DNA of 64,000 nt from Leptonema illini DSM 21528 (GTDB lineage Bacteria; Spirochaetota; Leptospiria; Leptospirales; Leptonemataceae): the NCBI RefSeq assembly GCF_000243335.1, contig NZ_JH597773.1, positions 3,528,156 through 3,592,155 of the forward strand, read 5' to 3'. The position numbers and the translations under genes were made by a program. Positions within the stretch are counted from its first letter, which is position 1, and each line of letters opens with the position of its first letter. This document shows positions 1-8,310 of this stretch, piece after piece. The notes beneath the pieces were generated by a model. It saw only the letters and a program-made list of their open reading frames with translations, had not been told where the DNA came from and did no database searches.

Positions 1-597
1 CTCGCGCTTTCCCTCAAGTTCCGCTCGCGCTCTGCTGATGTAAACGGCATTCTGCCCGGCATACGTTCCAAACAGGTCAAGAACCTCCATGCTGCGAACG
101 ATCTCCTCAACATCGATTCGTTTCTCATAAAGCCAGGGATAGGCGGGATGTGTGGAATACGCCATCTCTCCCTGCATCGTCGGATCCTTGAAATGCCTGT
201 AATGCCATTCCGCGTTTCGCAAGTCCGATTCGCGCCATAGATCAGGGCCCGTTCGCTTTGAGCCCCACAGGAACGGACGATCATAAACGTACTCGCCGGC
301 CGTTGAGTACACGTTCTCGTCATTATCGTCCCGTCCAAAGCGAACGGCCTCCCAGTGAAACGGTCGGATCATCTGCGAATGACATCCGCTGCATCCTTCT
401 CGTATATAGATATCGCGACCGGCCAGCTCGAGCGCCGAATAAGGCTTCACGCCGGGCTCAGCGGGAACGCTGGATCGTATAAAAAGAGGCGGAATGATTT
501 CAATCATGCCGCCTATGGCAATGGCAACGGTCACTCCTATCGTCAAAAGCAGGCCGTTTATCTCAAGACGCTGATGCTTCTTCAGTAGCTGTTCCAC
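1..597 (-). CDS. ccoO: cbb3-type cytochrome c oxidase subunit II (partial, runs off left edge)
   Basis: Membrane-anchored monohaem cytochrome c subunit of the cbb3 terminal oxidase, which passes electrons to CcoN. The translation has one N-terminal membrane segment (about residues 18-42, ending GGMIEIIPPLF), the haem c motif CSGCH in REGCSGCHSQMIRPF, and the CcoO hallmark block with YVYDRPFLWGSKRTGPDL. The GTG start at 597 is preceded by GAGGT (606-610), and an in-frame TAA lies three codons upstream, so the start is well fixed. The stop codon is outside the window. It is divergent from ccoN instead of following it, which is unusual. Identification rests on conserved motifs and is firm. Confidence 0.93.
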   Translation of the reverse strand, partial: MEQLLKKHQRLEINGLLLTIGVTVAIAIGGMIEIIPPLFIRSSVPAEPGVKPYSALELAGRDIYIREGCSGCHSQMIRPFHWEAVRFGRDDNDENVYSTAGEYVYDRPFLWGSKRTGPDLWRESDLRNAEWHYRHFKDPTMQGEMAYSTHPAYPWLYEKRIDVEEIVRSMEVLDLFGTYAGQNAVYISRARAELEGKRE

Positions 598-646
598 AGG
601 ATCTTACCTCAGGCACCATCTCTACTCTGAAAGCTGCTCATTGTAA

Positions 647-660
647 GTGACAACGGTCAC
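647..660. promoter_or_regulatory. CRP/FNR-family box 1 in the ccoO-ccoN divergent region
   Basis: GTGA-N6-TCAC palindrome (GTGACAACGGTCAC). Its centre is about 56 bp upstream of the ccoO start. CRP-family proteins commonly bind TGTGA-N6-TCACA, so a cAMP, redox or oxygen responsive regulator of this family is the likely ligand. The regulator itself is not in the window. Confidence 0.6.
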
Positions 661-690
661 GAACGAAAGACTTCTTTTTGTTTTATCTAT

Positions 691-704
691 GTGACCGGAA
701 TCAC
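691..704. promoter_or_regulatory. CRP/FNR-family box 2 in the ccoO-ccoN divergent region
   Basis: Second GTGA-N6-TCAC palindrome (GTGACCGGAATCAC, with a T before it giving TGTGA). It is centred 44 bp from box 1, about four helical turns, so both lie on the same DNA face. It is 48 bp upstream of the ccoN start chosen here. Confidence 0.62.
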
Positions 705-751
705 GGTTTCGTCCGAAGATCTATGGCACGATGCCTGTCATGAGGTACATC

Positions 752-2161
752 ATGCAAGCATTTGCCAGGCTCAGACAGCATCCGAACCTGCCGTTAATCG
801 GATTTCTTTTCAGCGCAATCTTCTGGGGCGGCCTGTCCGGATTCAGCGGACTCTCCGTTGCGATGAAACTTCTCATCCCCGGCGTCGAGCTTGCCGGTGA
901 GTATTTATCGTTCGGACGGTTCCGCACGATTCACACGCACGTAGTTCTCCTCGGTTTTGCCGTTTCCATCATCTTTGCCGGTATCTATCATTCAATGCCG
1001 GCCTTACTTCGCACTTCGATGTACTCGCGAAAGCTTGGACTGATTCATGTCATTATGTATAACGCCGTCGTGCTTGCCGGAACGGTAAGCTTTGCGCTCG
1101 GTATCAATCAGGGAAAAGAATATGCTGAGATGGAATGGCCGTTCGATATCGCCTTTATCGTCATGTGGATCGTCTTTGCCGTGAATTTCTTCGGAACGAT
1201 CGCCATCAGAAAAGAGAAGCATTTTTACGTATCTATCTGGTTCTATCTGGGATTCGTCGTAACCGTTCCCATTATGTTTGCCATAAACAATCTCGCCGTT
1301 CCCGTAACGCTCTGGAAATCCTATTCTCTCTATGCCGGCAGTACGGACGCCAACATCCAGTGGTGGTATGGCCATAACGGAGTGGCTTTTATTCTGACGA
1401 CTCCGTTTCTTGGACTTCTGTATTATTATCTGCCAAAGCAGATACAGAGTCCGGTTTATTCCCATCGCTTTTCCATCATTCATTTCTGGTCGCTGATCTT
1501 CTTCTACGTATGGGCCGGCCCGCATCATCTGCTCTATTCTCCGTTGCCGGAATGGGTGCAGATGCTCGGCATGGCCTTCAGCGTGATGCTCATCCTTCCG
1601 TCCTGGCTTGGCATCTTCAACGGCTTCCTGACACTCACACATGCGAAGCGTCGCGTCGTCTATGATCCAATCGTGAAATTTATCGTCATAGCCATGTCGT
1701 TCTATCTTGTAACGACGATGGAAGGAAGCCTGCTCGCGATAAAGAGCATCAACGCACGCCTGCACTACACCGACTGGATGATCGCGCATGTGCATGCCGG
1801 CGGGCTTGGCTGGGTCAGCGGAATCAGCTTTGCCATGCTGTACTATATCGTGCCGCGTCTGGTGAAGAAGCCTTTGTATTCTATGGAGCTGGCCGACACG
1901 CACGCATGGATGACCTTTCTGGCCGCCTTTCTGTATGCTGCTGCAATCTGGCTCTCCGGCATCGGTGAAGGGACGATCTGGAGCACGCTCTCATACGACA
2001 GAGAAACGAAACAGCTGATCCCTTTGAACTGGGGACATCTCGCAGAGTTGTTAGCCATCTTCAGGCAGGTTCGCAGCATAGCGGGAGCGATCTTTATGAC
2101 GGGCTATGCGCTGCTTCTATATAACCTGATGAGGACGGTTTTCGGCGGGGAACGGGATTAG
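752..2161 (+). CDS. ccoN: cbb3-type cytochrome c oxidase subunit I
   Basis: Catalytic subunit of the high-affinity cbb3 oxidase (haem b, haem b3-CuB), a polytopic inner-membrane protein of about 12 helices. Visible ligands: HTH near residue 61 (low-spin haem), WWYGHNGVAF and WAGPHHLLYSPLPEW (CuB histidines), and DWMIAHVHAGGLGW (haem ligands). The helix with IIHFWSLIFFYVWAG is where cbb3 enzymes carry the cross-linked tyrosine. GAGGT at 742-746 supports ATG 752; ATGs at 731 and 740 are alternatives. Length (about 469 aa) is normal. No ccoO or ccoP follows on this strand; ccoO is divergent, so assembly would need co-regulated expression from both strands. Confidence 0.93.
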   Translation: MQAFARLRQHPNLPLIGFLFSAIFWGGLSGFSGLSVAMKLLIPGVELAGEYLSFGRFRTIHTHVVLLGFAVSIIFAGIYHSMPALLRTSMYSRKLGLIHVIMYNAVVLAGTVSFALGINQGKEYAEMEWPFDIAFIVMWIVFAVNFFGTIAIRKEKHFYVSIWFYLGFVVTVPIMFAINNLAVPVTLWKSYSLYAGSTDANIQWWYGHNGVAFILTTPFLGLLYYYLPKQIQSPVYSHRFSIIHFWSLIFFYVWAGPHHLLYSPLPEWVQMLGMAFSVMLILPSWLGIFNGFLTLTHAKRRVVYDPIVKFIVIAMSFYLVTTMEGSLLAIKSINARLHYTDWMIAHVHAGGLGWVSGISFAMLYYIVPRLVKKPLYSMELADTHAWMTFLAAFLYAAAIWLSGIGEGTIWSTLSYDRETKQLIPLNWGHLAELLAIFRQVRSIAGAIFMTGYALLLYNLMRTVFGGERD

Positions 2162-2462
2162 CGTTAACCGAAAAGTGCCTCCATCCTGTTCTACAGCAGG
2201 ATGGAATCGGACCATCCGAGCTGTATATCTTTTTTGAAACGCCTTTCTTTGCATCTTCGACCCAGCCTTCATTCTTAAAAGCAGCCCAGATGGCCATGCT
2301 ATGACCGTGGCCTAAGTCAAAGTCCTCTTTCAGCCACTTCACGAGGTCACCTGCCTTCAATCCGGGCTTAAGTAATCCTTTCTGTCTGGCCAGCTTTCGA
2401 AAATCTTCAGGTGTTTTGCCTGTCTTTGTTTTGATATTGTCGATGTACGCCTGAAATGACAT
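2094..2462 (-). CDS. DUF4287 domain protein with an odd C-terminal tail
   Basis: Residues 1-60 (MSFQAYIDNIKTKTGKTPED, then KGLLKPGLKAGDLVKWLKED and GHGHSMAIWAAFK) match the small soluble DUF4287 family, whose function is not known to me. Family members often end near residue 75. Here the frame continues for about 45 unrelated, Ser/Pro/Arg-rich residues and overlaps the 3' end of ccoN tail to tail by 68 bp. The tail may be read-through sequence after loss of the original stop. The gene is 8 bp downstream of the DoxX-like gene and probably co-transcribed with it. Confidence 0.8.
   Translation of the reverse strand: MSFQAYIDNIKTKTGKTPEDFRKLARQKGLLKPGLKAGDLVKWLKEDFDLGHGHSMAIWAAFKNEGWVEDAKKGVSKKIYSSDGPIPSCCRTGWRHFSVNANPVPRRKPSSSGYIEAAHSPS
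2181..2204. terminator. Hairpin after ccoN (weak terminator candidate)
   Basis: CCATCCTG and CAGGATGG form a perfect 8-bp stem with an 8-nt loop, 20 bp after the ccoN stop. No T-run follows on either strand, so intrinsic termination is uncertain. It lies inside the tail of the DUF4287 reading frame. Confidence 0.4.
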
Positions 2463-2470
2463 AGAGCCTC

Positions 2471-2863
2471 CTATCGCGACCAGAAGAAGCGCAGGATGCG
2501 CGAATCACGAAGAGCGAGACCGGCCCAGGCAAGTACTCCGACATAGACGGGGAAGACCGTATGCGTAAAGAGCGGATTGTCGACACGCAGATGCGTTACG
2601 ACCGCTCCGCCGAGATAGCCCGTCAGCAAAACGGCGCCGATGCGAGATGTGGCCGGCACGGCATACAGGATGGTGCACAATAAAAGAATCAGTCCGATGT
2701 GCAGGATTGTAGCCTCAAAAAAACCCAGCTCCTGGGCGCTTTTCAGGACCGGCTCGACCCGGGCAAGCTTCCCGGCTGCGTCAAAAAGCAGGAAGGCAAC
2801 AACCAGCCCGCTAAGAACTCGCCCTGTCCAAATTCGGGCACGTGAATCGTTCTGTTTTTCCAT
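2471..2863 (-). CDS. DoxX-like four-helix membrane protein
   Basis: A 130-residue inner-membrane protein with four hydrophobic segments (about residues 14-32, 48-66, 73-92, 100-118). The pattern around LSGLVVAFLLFDAAGKL and the HLRVDNPLFTHTVFPVYVG region is that of DoxX-family proteins, a broad group with mostly unknown substrates. It is divergent from a TetR gene, and a perfect palindrome sits between them, so repression by that regulator is likely. First gene of a two-gene unit with the DUF4287 gene. Confidence 0.78.
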   Translation of the reverse strand: MEKQNDSRARIWTGRVLSGLVVAFLLFDAAGKLARVEPVLKSAQELGFFEATILHIGLILLLCTILYAVPATSRIGAVLLTGYLGGAVVTHLRVDNPLFTHTVFPVYVGVLAWAGLALRDSRILRFFWSR

Positions 2864-2912
2864 AAGTCTCGTCGGCCCTCTTCAGGCCCCTCCAGAAATG
2901 ATGTCTCTAAAA

Positions 2913-2932
2913 AACATATCACTTGATATGTT
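2913..2932. promoter_or_regulatory. Probable TetR operator
   Basis: Perfect inverted repeat AACATATCA-CT-TGATATGTT between the divergent DoxX-like and TetR genes. It touches a TTGACA hexamer (2932-2937 read on the minus strand), so a bound repressor would block transcription of the DoxX-like gene. Confidence 0.65.
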
Positions 2933-2998
2933 GTCAAGCCCCTGAAACCTGGAAAAATCAGGACAAATGGTCAGATGCTCGTATAATGGAAAAAGACG

Positions 2999-3592
2999 AT
3001 GGGCAAGCAGGAAGAAACGAGGCAGAGGATTATCGAGGCTGCCTTCTGGCAAATCTACGAGCACGGCTTTCAGGGGGTCGGAGTCCGTGAAATCGCTCAG
3101 AAGGCCGATCTGACGATCGGGGCATTCTTCTATCATTTCAAGACGAAAAACGACGTCGGCTATGCCATCATCGACGAATACCTCGCAGCCGGAATTCACG
3201 AACGCTGGATCGCTCCTCTAAAAGACTTCGAGAATCCCATTCAGGGCATGATCGAAATCTACAAAAAGACATTCGACGAGTGGCCCGATGAGTTCGTATC
3301 ACGAGGATGCCCTTTGAATAACCTCGGTCAGGAGATGTCGGCCATCGACGAGAAGTTTCAGGCAAAGGCGGCACGGCTGCTTGCCGACTGGATCCATAAG
3401 ACCAGGCACTACCTTGAGATTGCTCGCGAGAAGGGAATCCTGAAGCCAGAAACGGATACTGCGGCGTTAGCCGAGTTCATTGTTACGTTTCAGGAGGCGA
3501 CGTTCGCCATGGGCAAGGTAATGAACGATCGAAAGGTCTACTCGTCTCTGTTCCACTCGTTTAAAGAGCATCTATTGAATCAGTGCGTTTGA
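2999..3592 (+). CDS. TetR/AcrR-family transcriptional regulator
   Basis: DNA-binding repressor, 197 aa. Residues 5-50 form the TetR helix-turn-helix (RQRIIEAAFWQIYEHGFQ, then IAQKADLTIGAFFYHFKTK). The rest is the helical ligand-binding and dimerisation domain, with the CPLNNLGQEMS stretch found in YxaF/TetR_C-type members. Its divergent neighbour and the palindrome at 2913-2932 suggest it controls the DoxX-like/DUF4287 unit and itself. The ligand is unknown. Confidence 0.9.
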   Translation: MGKQEETRQRIIEAAFWQIYEHGFQGVGVREIAQKADLTIGAFFYHFKTKNDVGYAIIDEYLAAGIHERWIAPLKDFENPIQGMIEIYKKTFDEWPDEFVSRGCPLNNLGQEMSAIDEKFQAKAARLLADWIHKTRHYLEIAREKGILKPETDTAALAEFIVTFQEATFAMGKVMNDRKVYSSLFHSFKEHLLNQCV

Positions 3593-3671
3593 CGGGGAGC
3601 GGGTTGGATCGCAGAACCGATTCGCGAACCGCAGAGGTCGAGCAAATCAACTTCGACTCTTTTAGAGGGAG

Positions 3672-4259
3672 TCACGCTTCCGCTTCAATCATCGAAAAAT
3701 CCACATCTTCGTAAAGAGCGCGCATCGGTACAGTGAGGTCGATGCTCCTGAATTGCACGTTTGCATCTTCGCCGGTGAAAGCCACAAATTCCCAGCGGCC
3801 GTCGGGCTCACGACGAAATATATCGACTCGATGCTCTCGCGAATCAATCAGCGCATACTCCGTCAGACTACCGATCTCTCGATAATGGGCGAATTTTCCA
3901 CCTCGGTCAAAGGCCTCTGTGGCCGGCGAAAGCACCTCAATGATGAGCTTCGGATGATCTTTAAAATAACTACGTTGCCGATCCGACGGATCGCAGCTGA
4001 CCATCACATCCGGATAAAAGAAGGCTTCGCCCTCGTTGCAACGCACCTTCATATCTGCCATGTAAACACGACAATCCGAACCACGCAGATGAGCCTTCAA
4101 TAAAGCAAAGGCGTTTCCGCTCACGGTAACATGAGCGTCAGATGCACCGGCCATCGCATAGAGTTCTCCGAGAACGTACTCATGGCGTGTCGGCGCGTCT
4201 CGTTCACCGGCGAGGTATCCCTCCGGTGTCATCCTTCGCTGTCTGGCCGCACCTGACAT
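3672..4259 (-). CDS. Uma2-family (DUF820) PD-(D/E)XK nuclease-like protein
   Basis: 195 aa. Matches Uma2 family proteins, which adopt a restriction-endonuclease-like fold and are often present in many genomic copies with unknown roles. Family features: RMTPEGYLAGERDAPTRHEY with LGELYAMAGAS at the N-terminus, the central FFYPDVMVSCDP (metal-binding Asp), and KLIIEVLSPATEAFDRGGK with the (D/E)XK-type Glu and Lys. Stand-alone gene tail to tail with the TetR gene. Nuclease activity is inferred from the fold only. Confidence 0.85.
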   Translation of the reverse strand: MSGAARQRRMTPEGYLAGERDAPTRHEYVLGELYAMAGASDAHVTVSGNAFALLKAHLRGSDCRVYMADMKVRCNEGEAFFYPDVMVSCDPSDRQRSYFKDHPKLIIEVLSPATEAFDRGGKFAHYREIGSLTEYALIDSREHRVDIFRREPDGRWEFVAFTGEDANVQFRSIDLTVPMRALYEDVDFSMIEAEA

Positions 4260-4410
4260 CGCTCTACTTTATGAGAGAGCTACAGTAACGTCAAGGGAAT
4301 TCATGCGGGATGTCGCGCCCGTAGGTCTGAATAAGAAAACTGGCAGCTTTCCAAGCCAGGAAGAAAACCTCCCGCGCCATCTAAAATTTCCCGCTCCGTT
4401 AGCCTACCGA

Positions 4411-4439
4411 TTGACAAGCAGACACGAATCGCCTACGCT
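4411..4439 (+). promoter_or_regulatory. Sigma-70-like promoter of the SulP gene
   Basis: TTGACA at 4411-4416, a 17-bp spacer, then TACGCT at 4434-4439. The predicted transcription start falls close to the ATGs at 4442 and 4448, and there is no Shine-Dalgarno sequence, so a leaderless or nearly leaderless message is possible. Confidence 0.45.
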
Positions 4440-4441
4440 GG

Positions 4442-6601
4442 ATGAAGATGGCTTCACGATCCCTGCGAGAAATACCGGGCGGCGTTCTGGCGACCCTGCT
4501 CGGCATTCCCAAAAGCATCGCCCTGGGGATCGTCGCCCTCGCCCCTCTGGGCTCTGCCTTTACGGCCGTCGGCCCATTTGCCGGATTGGTTTCGCTTGCC
4601 GCCGGTAATTTCGCCACGCCCAGCCGCCGCGGCGGCTCCGTCGTCAACAGCGGGCCCTATTCCGTCTCGGCGCTGATGCTCGCCTCGGCGGCGACTACGT
4701 TTTCGCTCACGCATCCGCCCGACGTCGCCTTCCAGCTTCTTCTGCTCGTCGTGCTTTTATCGGGTGTGATTCAGCTGCTCCTGGGCCTGCTGCGTTTCGG
4801 CACGATTGCCAAGTATATTCCGTATCCGGTTTTCTCTGGCCTGATGAACGGCAGCGCCATCCTCATCCTTCTGCCGCAGGTGAAGCCTATCTTCAATGCG
4901 ACGCCGGCCCTTCTGTTAAAAGATCCTTCGGTTCTGCTTTCGCAGACGACGCTGCTATCGGTCGCAGCCGCTACGTTAACCGTCCTCGCATACGCCCTTA
5001 CGAGACGTCTGAATCGCTCGGCCGTACCGCCTGCCTTTATTGCCGTCATCGTCGGATCGCTCGGTTTTCACGCCGCTGCGTATCTCGGCAGCATCTCCGT
5101 TAGCGAACTGTTAGTCGGACGAATTCCAACGGGCATTCCACTGCCCCGCCTGTTTGCATCTGCCTCAGAGGATCTTCTCTCACTACAGACATGGCAGACG
5201 CTTGCGCTTCCGGTCGCCTCTTTTGCGACCAGTATTGCGCTCATTAATAGTCTGAGCTCGTTTCTTGCGCAGAGCTTCTCTGATACCTTGTGTCGCGAGC
5301 GAACCGATCCAAACGCCGAGCTGCTAAACCAGGGATCGGCTAACCTTCTCTCTGCCGTATTCGGCGGCCTGCCCGCTGCCGGATCCTCCAGCCGCTCGAA
5401 AGCCGCCTACGATTACGGCGCACGCACGCGAGCCTCTCGCCTTGCGGGCGGACTTTTCGCCGTCCTTGTCCTCGTCTGGGCCGGACCGCTTTTTGCGCCC
5501 ATCCCGCTTTCCGTAATGGGTGGCGTGCTTCTGATTCTCGCCTATGGCCTCTTTGATCGCTGGCTGCTGCTACAGATCGTCGAGCTTATGAAACAGCGCG
5601 ATCGTCGTGAGATTGCGACGAACATCGGCATCTCGCTTCTCGTCACGGTCGTCATGGTCGCCGTCGGCATGGTCGAGGCCGTCGTTACCGGAGTTCTGCT
5701 CTCCGTCGTCATCTTCGTAACGACGATGAGCCGCGGGATTATCCGAAGGGAGTTCTCGGGCCTCAGCATGCGATCCAATACGGAGCGTCCGCGTCGCGAA
5801 ACGGACATCCTCGACCGAGAAGGCGACGCCATCCGCATCATCGAACTGGAAGGCTACCTCTATTTCGGAACGGCCGACGATTTCCTGCTGCGCACCGACG
5901 TCCTCTTACGAGAAGGCGCTCGTCACATCATCCTTGACGTTCATCATCTGAAAAGCGTCGACATCTCGGGCCTTGTCGTCGTCGATCAGGCATACGAACG
6001 CTGCCGCGATGCCGGGGCCCGTCTTGCCATCGTCTCGCCCGTGCGCTCTCCGCTTCGCGAGAAGTCTCAGCTCAGCGGTCTTGTGTATGATTACCTTGAC
6101 GATGCCCTGGCCGCCGCCGAAGATCTGTTGATCGACAGCGCCGGCGAAAGCGAGCACGACACATCGATCACGCTTGCAGAGGTCGACATCCTCTCAGAAT
6201 TCACGCCCGCCGAGCTCGCGCAGCTTGAGCCGTATCTGACGTTTCAGAGCTATGCGGACGGCACGAAAGTATTAACCGAAGGAGAGGCCGGCGACTCCGT
6301 ATTTATGATCGCCGCAGGCCGGGCCGAGCTGTACACGACGACGGATGGCCTGTATCATTGCTATTATCGCCTGAGTCGGGGCACCGTTTTCGGCGAGATG
6401 GCGATGATCGACGGCCGCCCCCGCTCGGCCGACGTGCTTGCTGCAGGCACGCTCAGCTGCTGGGTGCTGACGATGGAACGCCTGAACCGGCTAAAGCAGG
6501 AGCATCCGGATGTCGCCTACCGCGTCATGACGGGCGTCGCCGCGCTGCTTTCACGCAGAATACGGATCAATCTGAATATTATTTCGCAGTACAGGAAGTA
6601 G
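4442..6601 (+). CDS. SulP-family anion transporter with STAS and cyclic-nucleotide-binding domains
   Basis: 719 aa, three parts. Residues about 10-430 are the SulP membrane domain (GIPKSIALGIVALAPLG near the N-terminus, YIPYPVFSGLMNGSAILIL, then FGGLPAAGSSSRSKA). Residues about 460-570 are a STAS domain (RIIELEGYLYFGTADDF and HHLKSVDISGLVVVDQ). Residues about 585-715 are a Crp-type cNMP fold (GTKVLTEGEAGDSVFMIAAG, GTVFGEMAMIDGRPRSADV). Known SulP proteins carry sulfate, bicarbonate or dicarboxylates; the substrate here is not predictable. The C-terminal domain suggests gating by cAMP or a similar ligand. Start near 4442 or 4448. Tail to tail with the restriction gene. Confidence 0.9.
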   Translation: MKMASRSLREIPGGVLATLLGIPKSIALGIVALAPLGSAFTAVGPFAGLVSLAAGNFATPSRRGGSVVNSGPYSVSALMLASAATTFSLTHPPDVAFQLLLLVVLLSGVIQLLLGLLRFGTIAKYIPYPVFSGLMNGSAILILLPQVKPIFNATPALLLKDPSVLLSQTTLLSVAAATLTVLAYALTRRLNRSAVPPAFIAVIVGSLGFHAAAYLGSISVSELLVGRIPTGIPLPRLFASASEDLLSLQTWQTLALPVASFATSIALINSLSSFLAQSFSDTLCRERTDPNAELLNQGSANLLSAVFGGLPAAGSSSRSKAAYDYGARTRASRLAGGLFAVLVLVWAGPLFAPIPLSVMGGVLLILAYGLFDRWLLLQIVELMKQRDRREIATNIGISLLVTVVMVAVGMVEAVVTGVLLSVVIFVTTMSRGIIRREFSGLSMRSNTERPRRETDILDREGDAIRIIELEGYLYFGTADDFLLRTDVLLREGARHIILDVHHLKSVDISGLVVVDQAYERCRDAGARLAIVSPVRSPLREKSQLSGLVYDYLDDALAAAEDLLIDSAGESEHDTSITLAEVDILSEFTPAELAQLEPYLTFQSYADGTKVLTEGEAGDSVFMIAAGRAELYTTTDGLYHCYYRLSRGTVFGEMAMIDGRPRSADVLAAGTLSCWVLTMERLNRLKQEHPDVAYRVMTGVAALLSRRIRINLNIISQYRK

Positions 6602-6602
6602 G

Positions 6603-7343
6603 TTAACGTCGCATATCACGATTCTGAATGAATGCCGTGATGGCGCCGATGAACGAAGCGCTGAATTGAATGAAATCGAGGCCCGTTGACGGCTCGGTAA
6701 AATCGCCGCTCCGACCGGTCGACTCGGCCGAAAAAAGCAGACATGCAGAATCGTACAGGCCTTCGAGCACAAGACGCCTGCAAAACTCTACGTATCGCCG
6801 CTGATATGACGCCTCTTTAAAATCCGGCAAAACCGGAAAGTAAGGCTCACGGACCTTGACCGGCGTCGCCGATTTCGGATGATCTTCAAGAAGCATAAAA
6901 TAGCCCATCCACGGTTTGATGGACTGCTTCATCGCTCCTTCTCGATAGGCGGTTCTCAGATCCGTTGCGCTACCGAGCGCCTCTTCGACTCTGTTATTGA
7001 AATTGTTTCCGAACGATGGGCCGATATGCGATTTGAATTCGACCGAGGCGATCAGATCCCCGTCTGCATACAACACGAGATCCCACTCCTTTGTCGGACG
7101 ATAGTAGCCCGGCAGCGTCGTTTCTTTCATATGTATCTCGGAATCGGTTAAACCTGAATCCCTGGCGATCTTTGCGAACAGCTCGATAAATCCGTCAAGC
7201 TGCGCCCCGCCCGTTACGGAACTGCGATTGCCGGCATCCTTCGTTCCGCTCGCCTCGCCCTGCTTTTCTGATTGCACCGTCCGTTTCTTCCAGAAATAAG
7301 CGACCGCTTCGGCAAGCTCGTTCTTATAATTCCGTGCCTTCAT
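6603..7343 (-). CDS. Type II restriction endonuclease, PaeR7I/XhoI family
   Basis: 246 aa. Family hallmarks: RSSVTGGAQLDGF, TTLPGYYRPTKEWDLVLYAD, the catalytic D...ExK in WDL...SVEFKSH, then GPSFGNNFNNRVEEALGSA, the most diagnostic block. PaeR7I and XhoI cut C^TCGAG, so the same or a related specificity is expected. Its ATG directly abuts the TAG of the methyltransferase gene, implying translational coupling so that modification is made first. Several CTCGAG sites occur in this window, so the host would need protection if the enzyme is active. Confidence 0.9.
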   Translation of the reverse strand: MKARNYKNELAEAVAYFWKKRTVQSEKQGEASGTKDAGNRSSVTGGAQLDGFIELFAKIARDSGLTDSEIHMKETTLPGYYRPTKEWDLVLYADGDLIASVEFKSHIGPSFGNNFNNRVEEALGSATDLRTAYREGAMKQSIKPWMGYFMLLEDHPKSATPVKVREPYFPVLPDFKEASYQRRYVEFCRRLVLEGLYDSACLLFSAESTGRSGDFTEPSTGLDFIQFSASFIGAITAFIQNRDMRR

Positions 7344-8300
7344 CTATGCGATCTTTTTTATCGTCGTGCGGTTAAACAGGCCAGTCGTCTCTTTCTGTAT
7401 ACGATCGGCGGCCATCTTGAAGTACTCCGGATCAATCTCCACGCCGATGCTGTTCCGGCCGCTCTTCGCCGCTGCAATGCTTGTCGTGCCCGACCCGAGA
7501 AACGGATCGATGACCGTATCCCCGACGAAGCTGAACATGCGGATCAGCCTCTCTGCAAGCACGACCGGATAAGGAGCCGGATGATTCTTCGTCGAAGCTC
7601 CGGTAATGCCGCTCCAGATCTGCTGGAACCATTCCTTATGCGACTTGTCGGGGATGATACTGAGTAGCCTTTCTTCGAGCGACGGCTTACGGTAGCCGCC
7701 GGGCTTGCGCAGCATCAGAATATATTCAATGTCGTTTTTGATGACGCCATTCGGCTCGTAAGGCTTCCCGAGAAAACGGGAGTTCCCCTCAACTTCATAC
7801 TTTGCGTTAGCGATCTTATGCCAGATAATCGGCGCCAGATTCGAGTATCCGATACGACGGCACCGCTCCTGAATCGACGAATGCAGCGGAAAAACGACAT
7901 GCTCACCGTTATTATTGCGACGTGACAGACATACGTCGCCGACGACGCAGACCAGACGTCCGCCTGGAACAAGGGCATCATAGATCTGCTGCCAGACCTT
8001 ATCAAGCTCGTCCAGAAAGGCCTCGTAATCCTTGATGATGCCGAGCTGACCTCTTCCCCCGTTATAGGGCTTCAGGTTCCAGTAAGGAGGCGAGGTTAAC
8101 GCAAGATGCACGCTGTTCGGCGTGAGAAAATCCATCTGCCGGCAGTCCTTTCGGTAAAGCGTGTGCGTGGTCGGAATCGACTGGAGGGCATTTGCGATGT
8201 CGGCCATCAGGATGTCGTTCTTGGCCATTTCGGGAATGAGGTCCTGACTGTATTTACTCTTCTTAAGGGACGCCGGGACAAATTCAGCCAGATCTTTCAT
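7344..8300 (-). CDS. DNA methyltransferase (SPPY class) of the restriction-modification pair
   Basis: 318 aa AdoMet-dependent amino-methyltransferase. The catalytic motif LTSPPYWNLKP is at about residue 69 and the AdoMet-binding motif DPFLGSGTTSIAAAKSGR, followed by GVEIDPEY, is near the C-terminus. That order (catalytic motif first) is the beta class, giving N4-methylcytosine or N6-methyladenine. There is no large specificity domain. The known PaeR7I/XhoI methylases are, as I recall, larger gamma-class enzymes, so this pairing is unusual. Promoter at 8311-8339. No Shine-Dalgarno sequence is seen before ATG 8300. Confidence 0.88.
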   Translation of the reverse strand: MKDLAEFVPASLKKSKYSQDLIPEMAKNDILMADIANALQSIPTTHTLYRKDCRQMDFLTPNSVHLALTSPPYWNLKPYNGGRGQLGIIKDYEAFLDELDKVWQQIYDALVPGGRLVCVVGDVCLSRRNNNGEHVVFPLHSSIQERCRRIGYSNLAPIIWHKIANAKYEVEGNSRFLGKPYEPNGVIKNDIEYILMLRKPGGYRKPSLEERLLSIIPDKSHKEWFQQIWSGITGASTKNHPAPYPVVLAERLIRMFSFVGDTVIDPFLGSGTTSIAAAKSGRNSIGVEIDPEYFKMAADRIQKETTGLFNRTTIKKIA

Positions 8301-8310
8301 CGCAAGGTTG

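Noticed and set aside
6603-7343. Under-representation of CTCGAG as evidence for an active restriction system
   Set aside because: At least seven CTCGAG sites are visible (for example near 10475, 36125 and 59904). I cannot compute a reliable expected count by eye.
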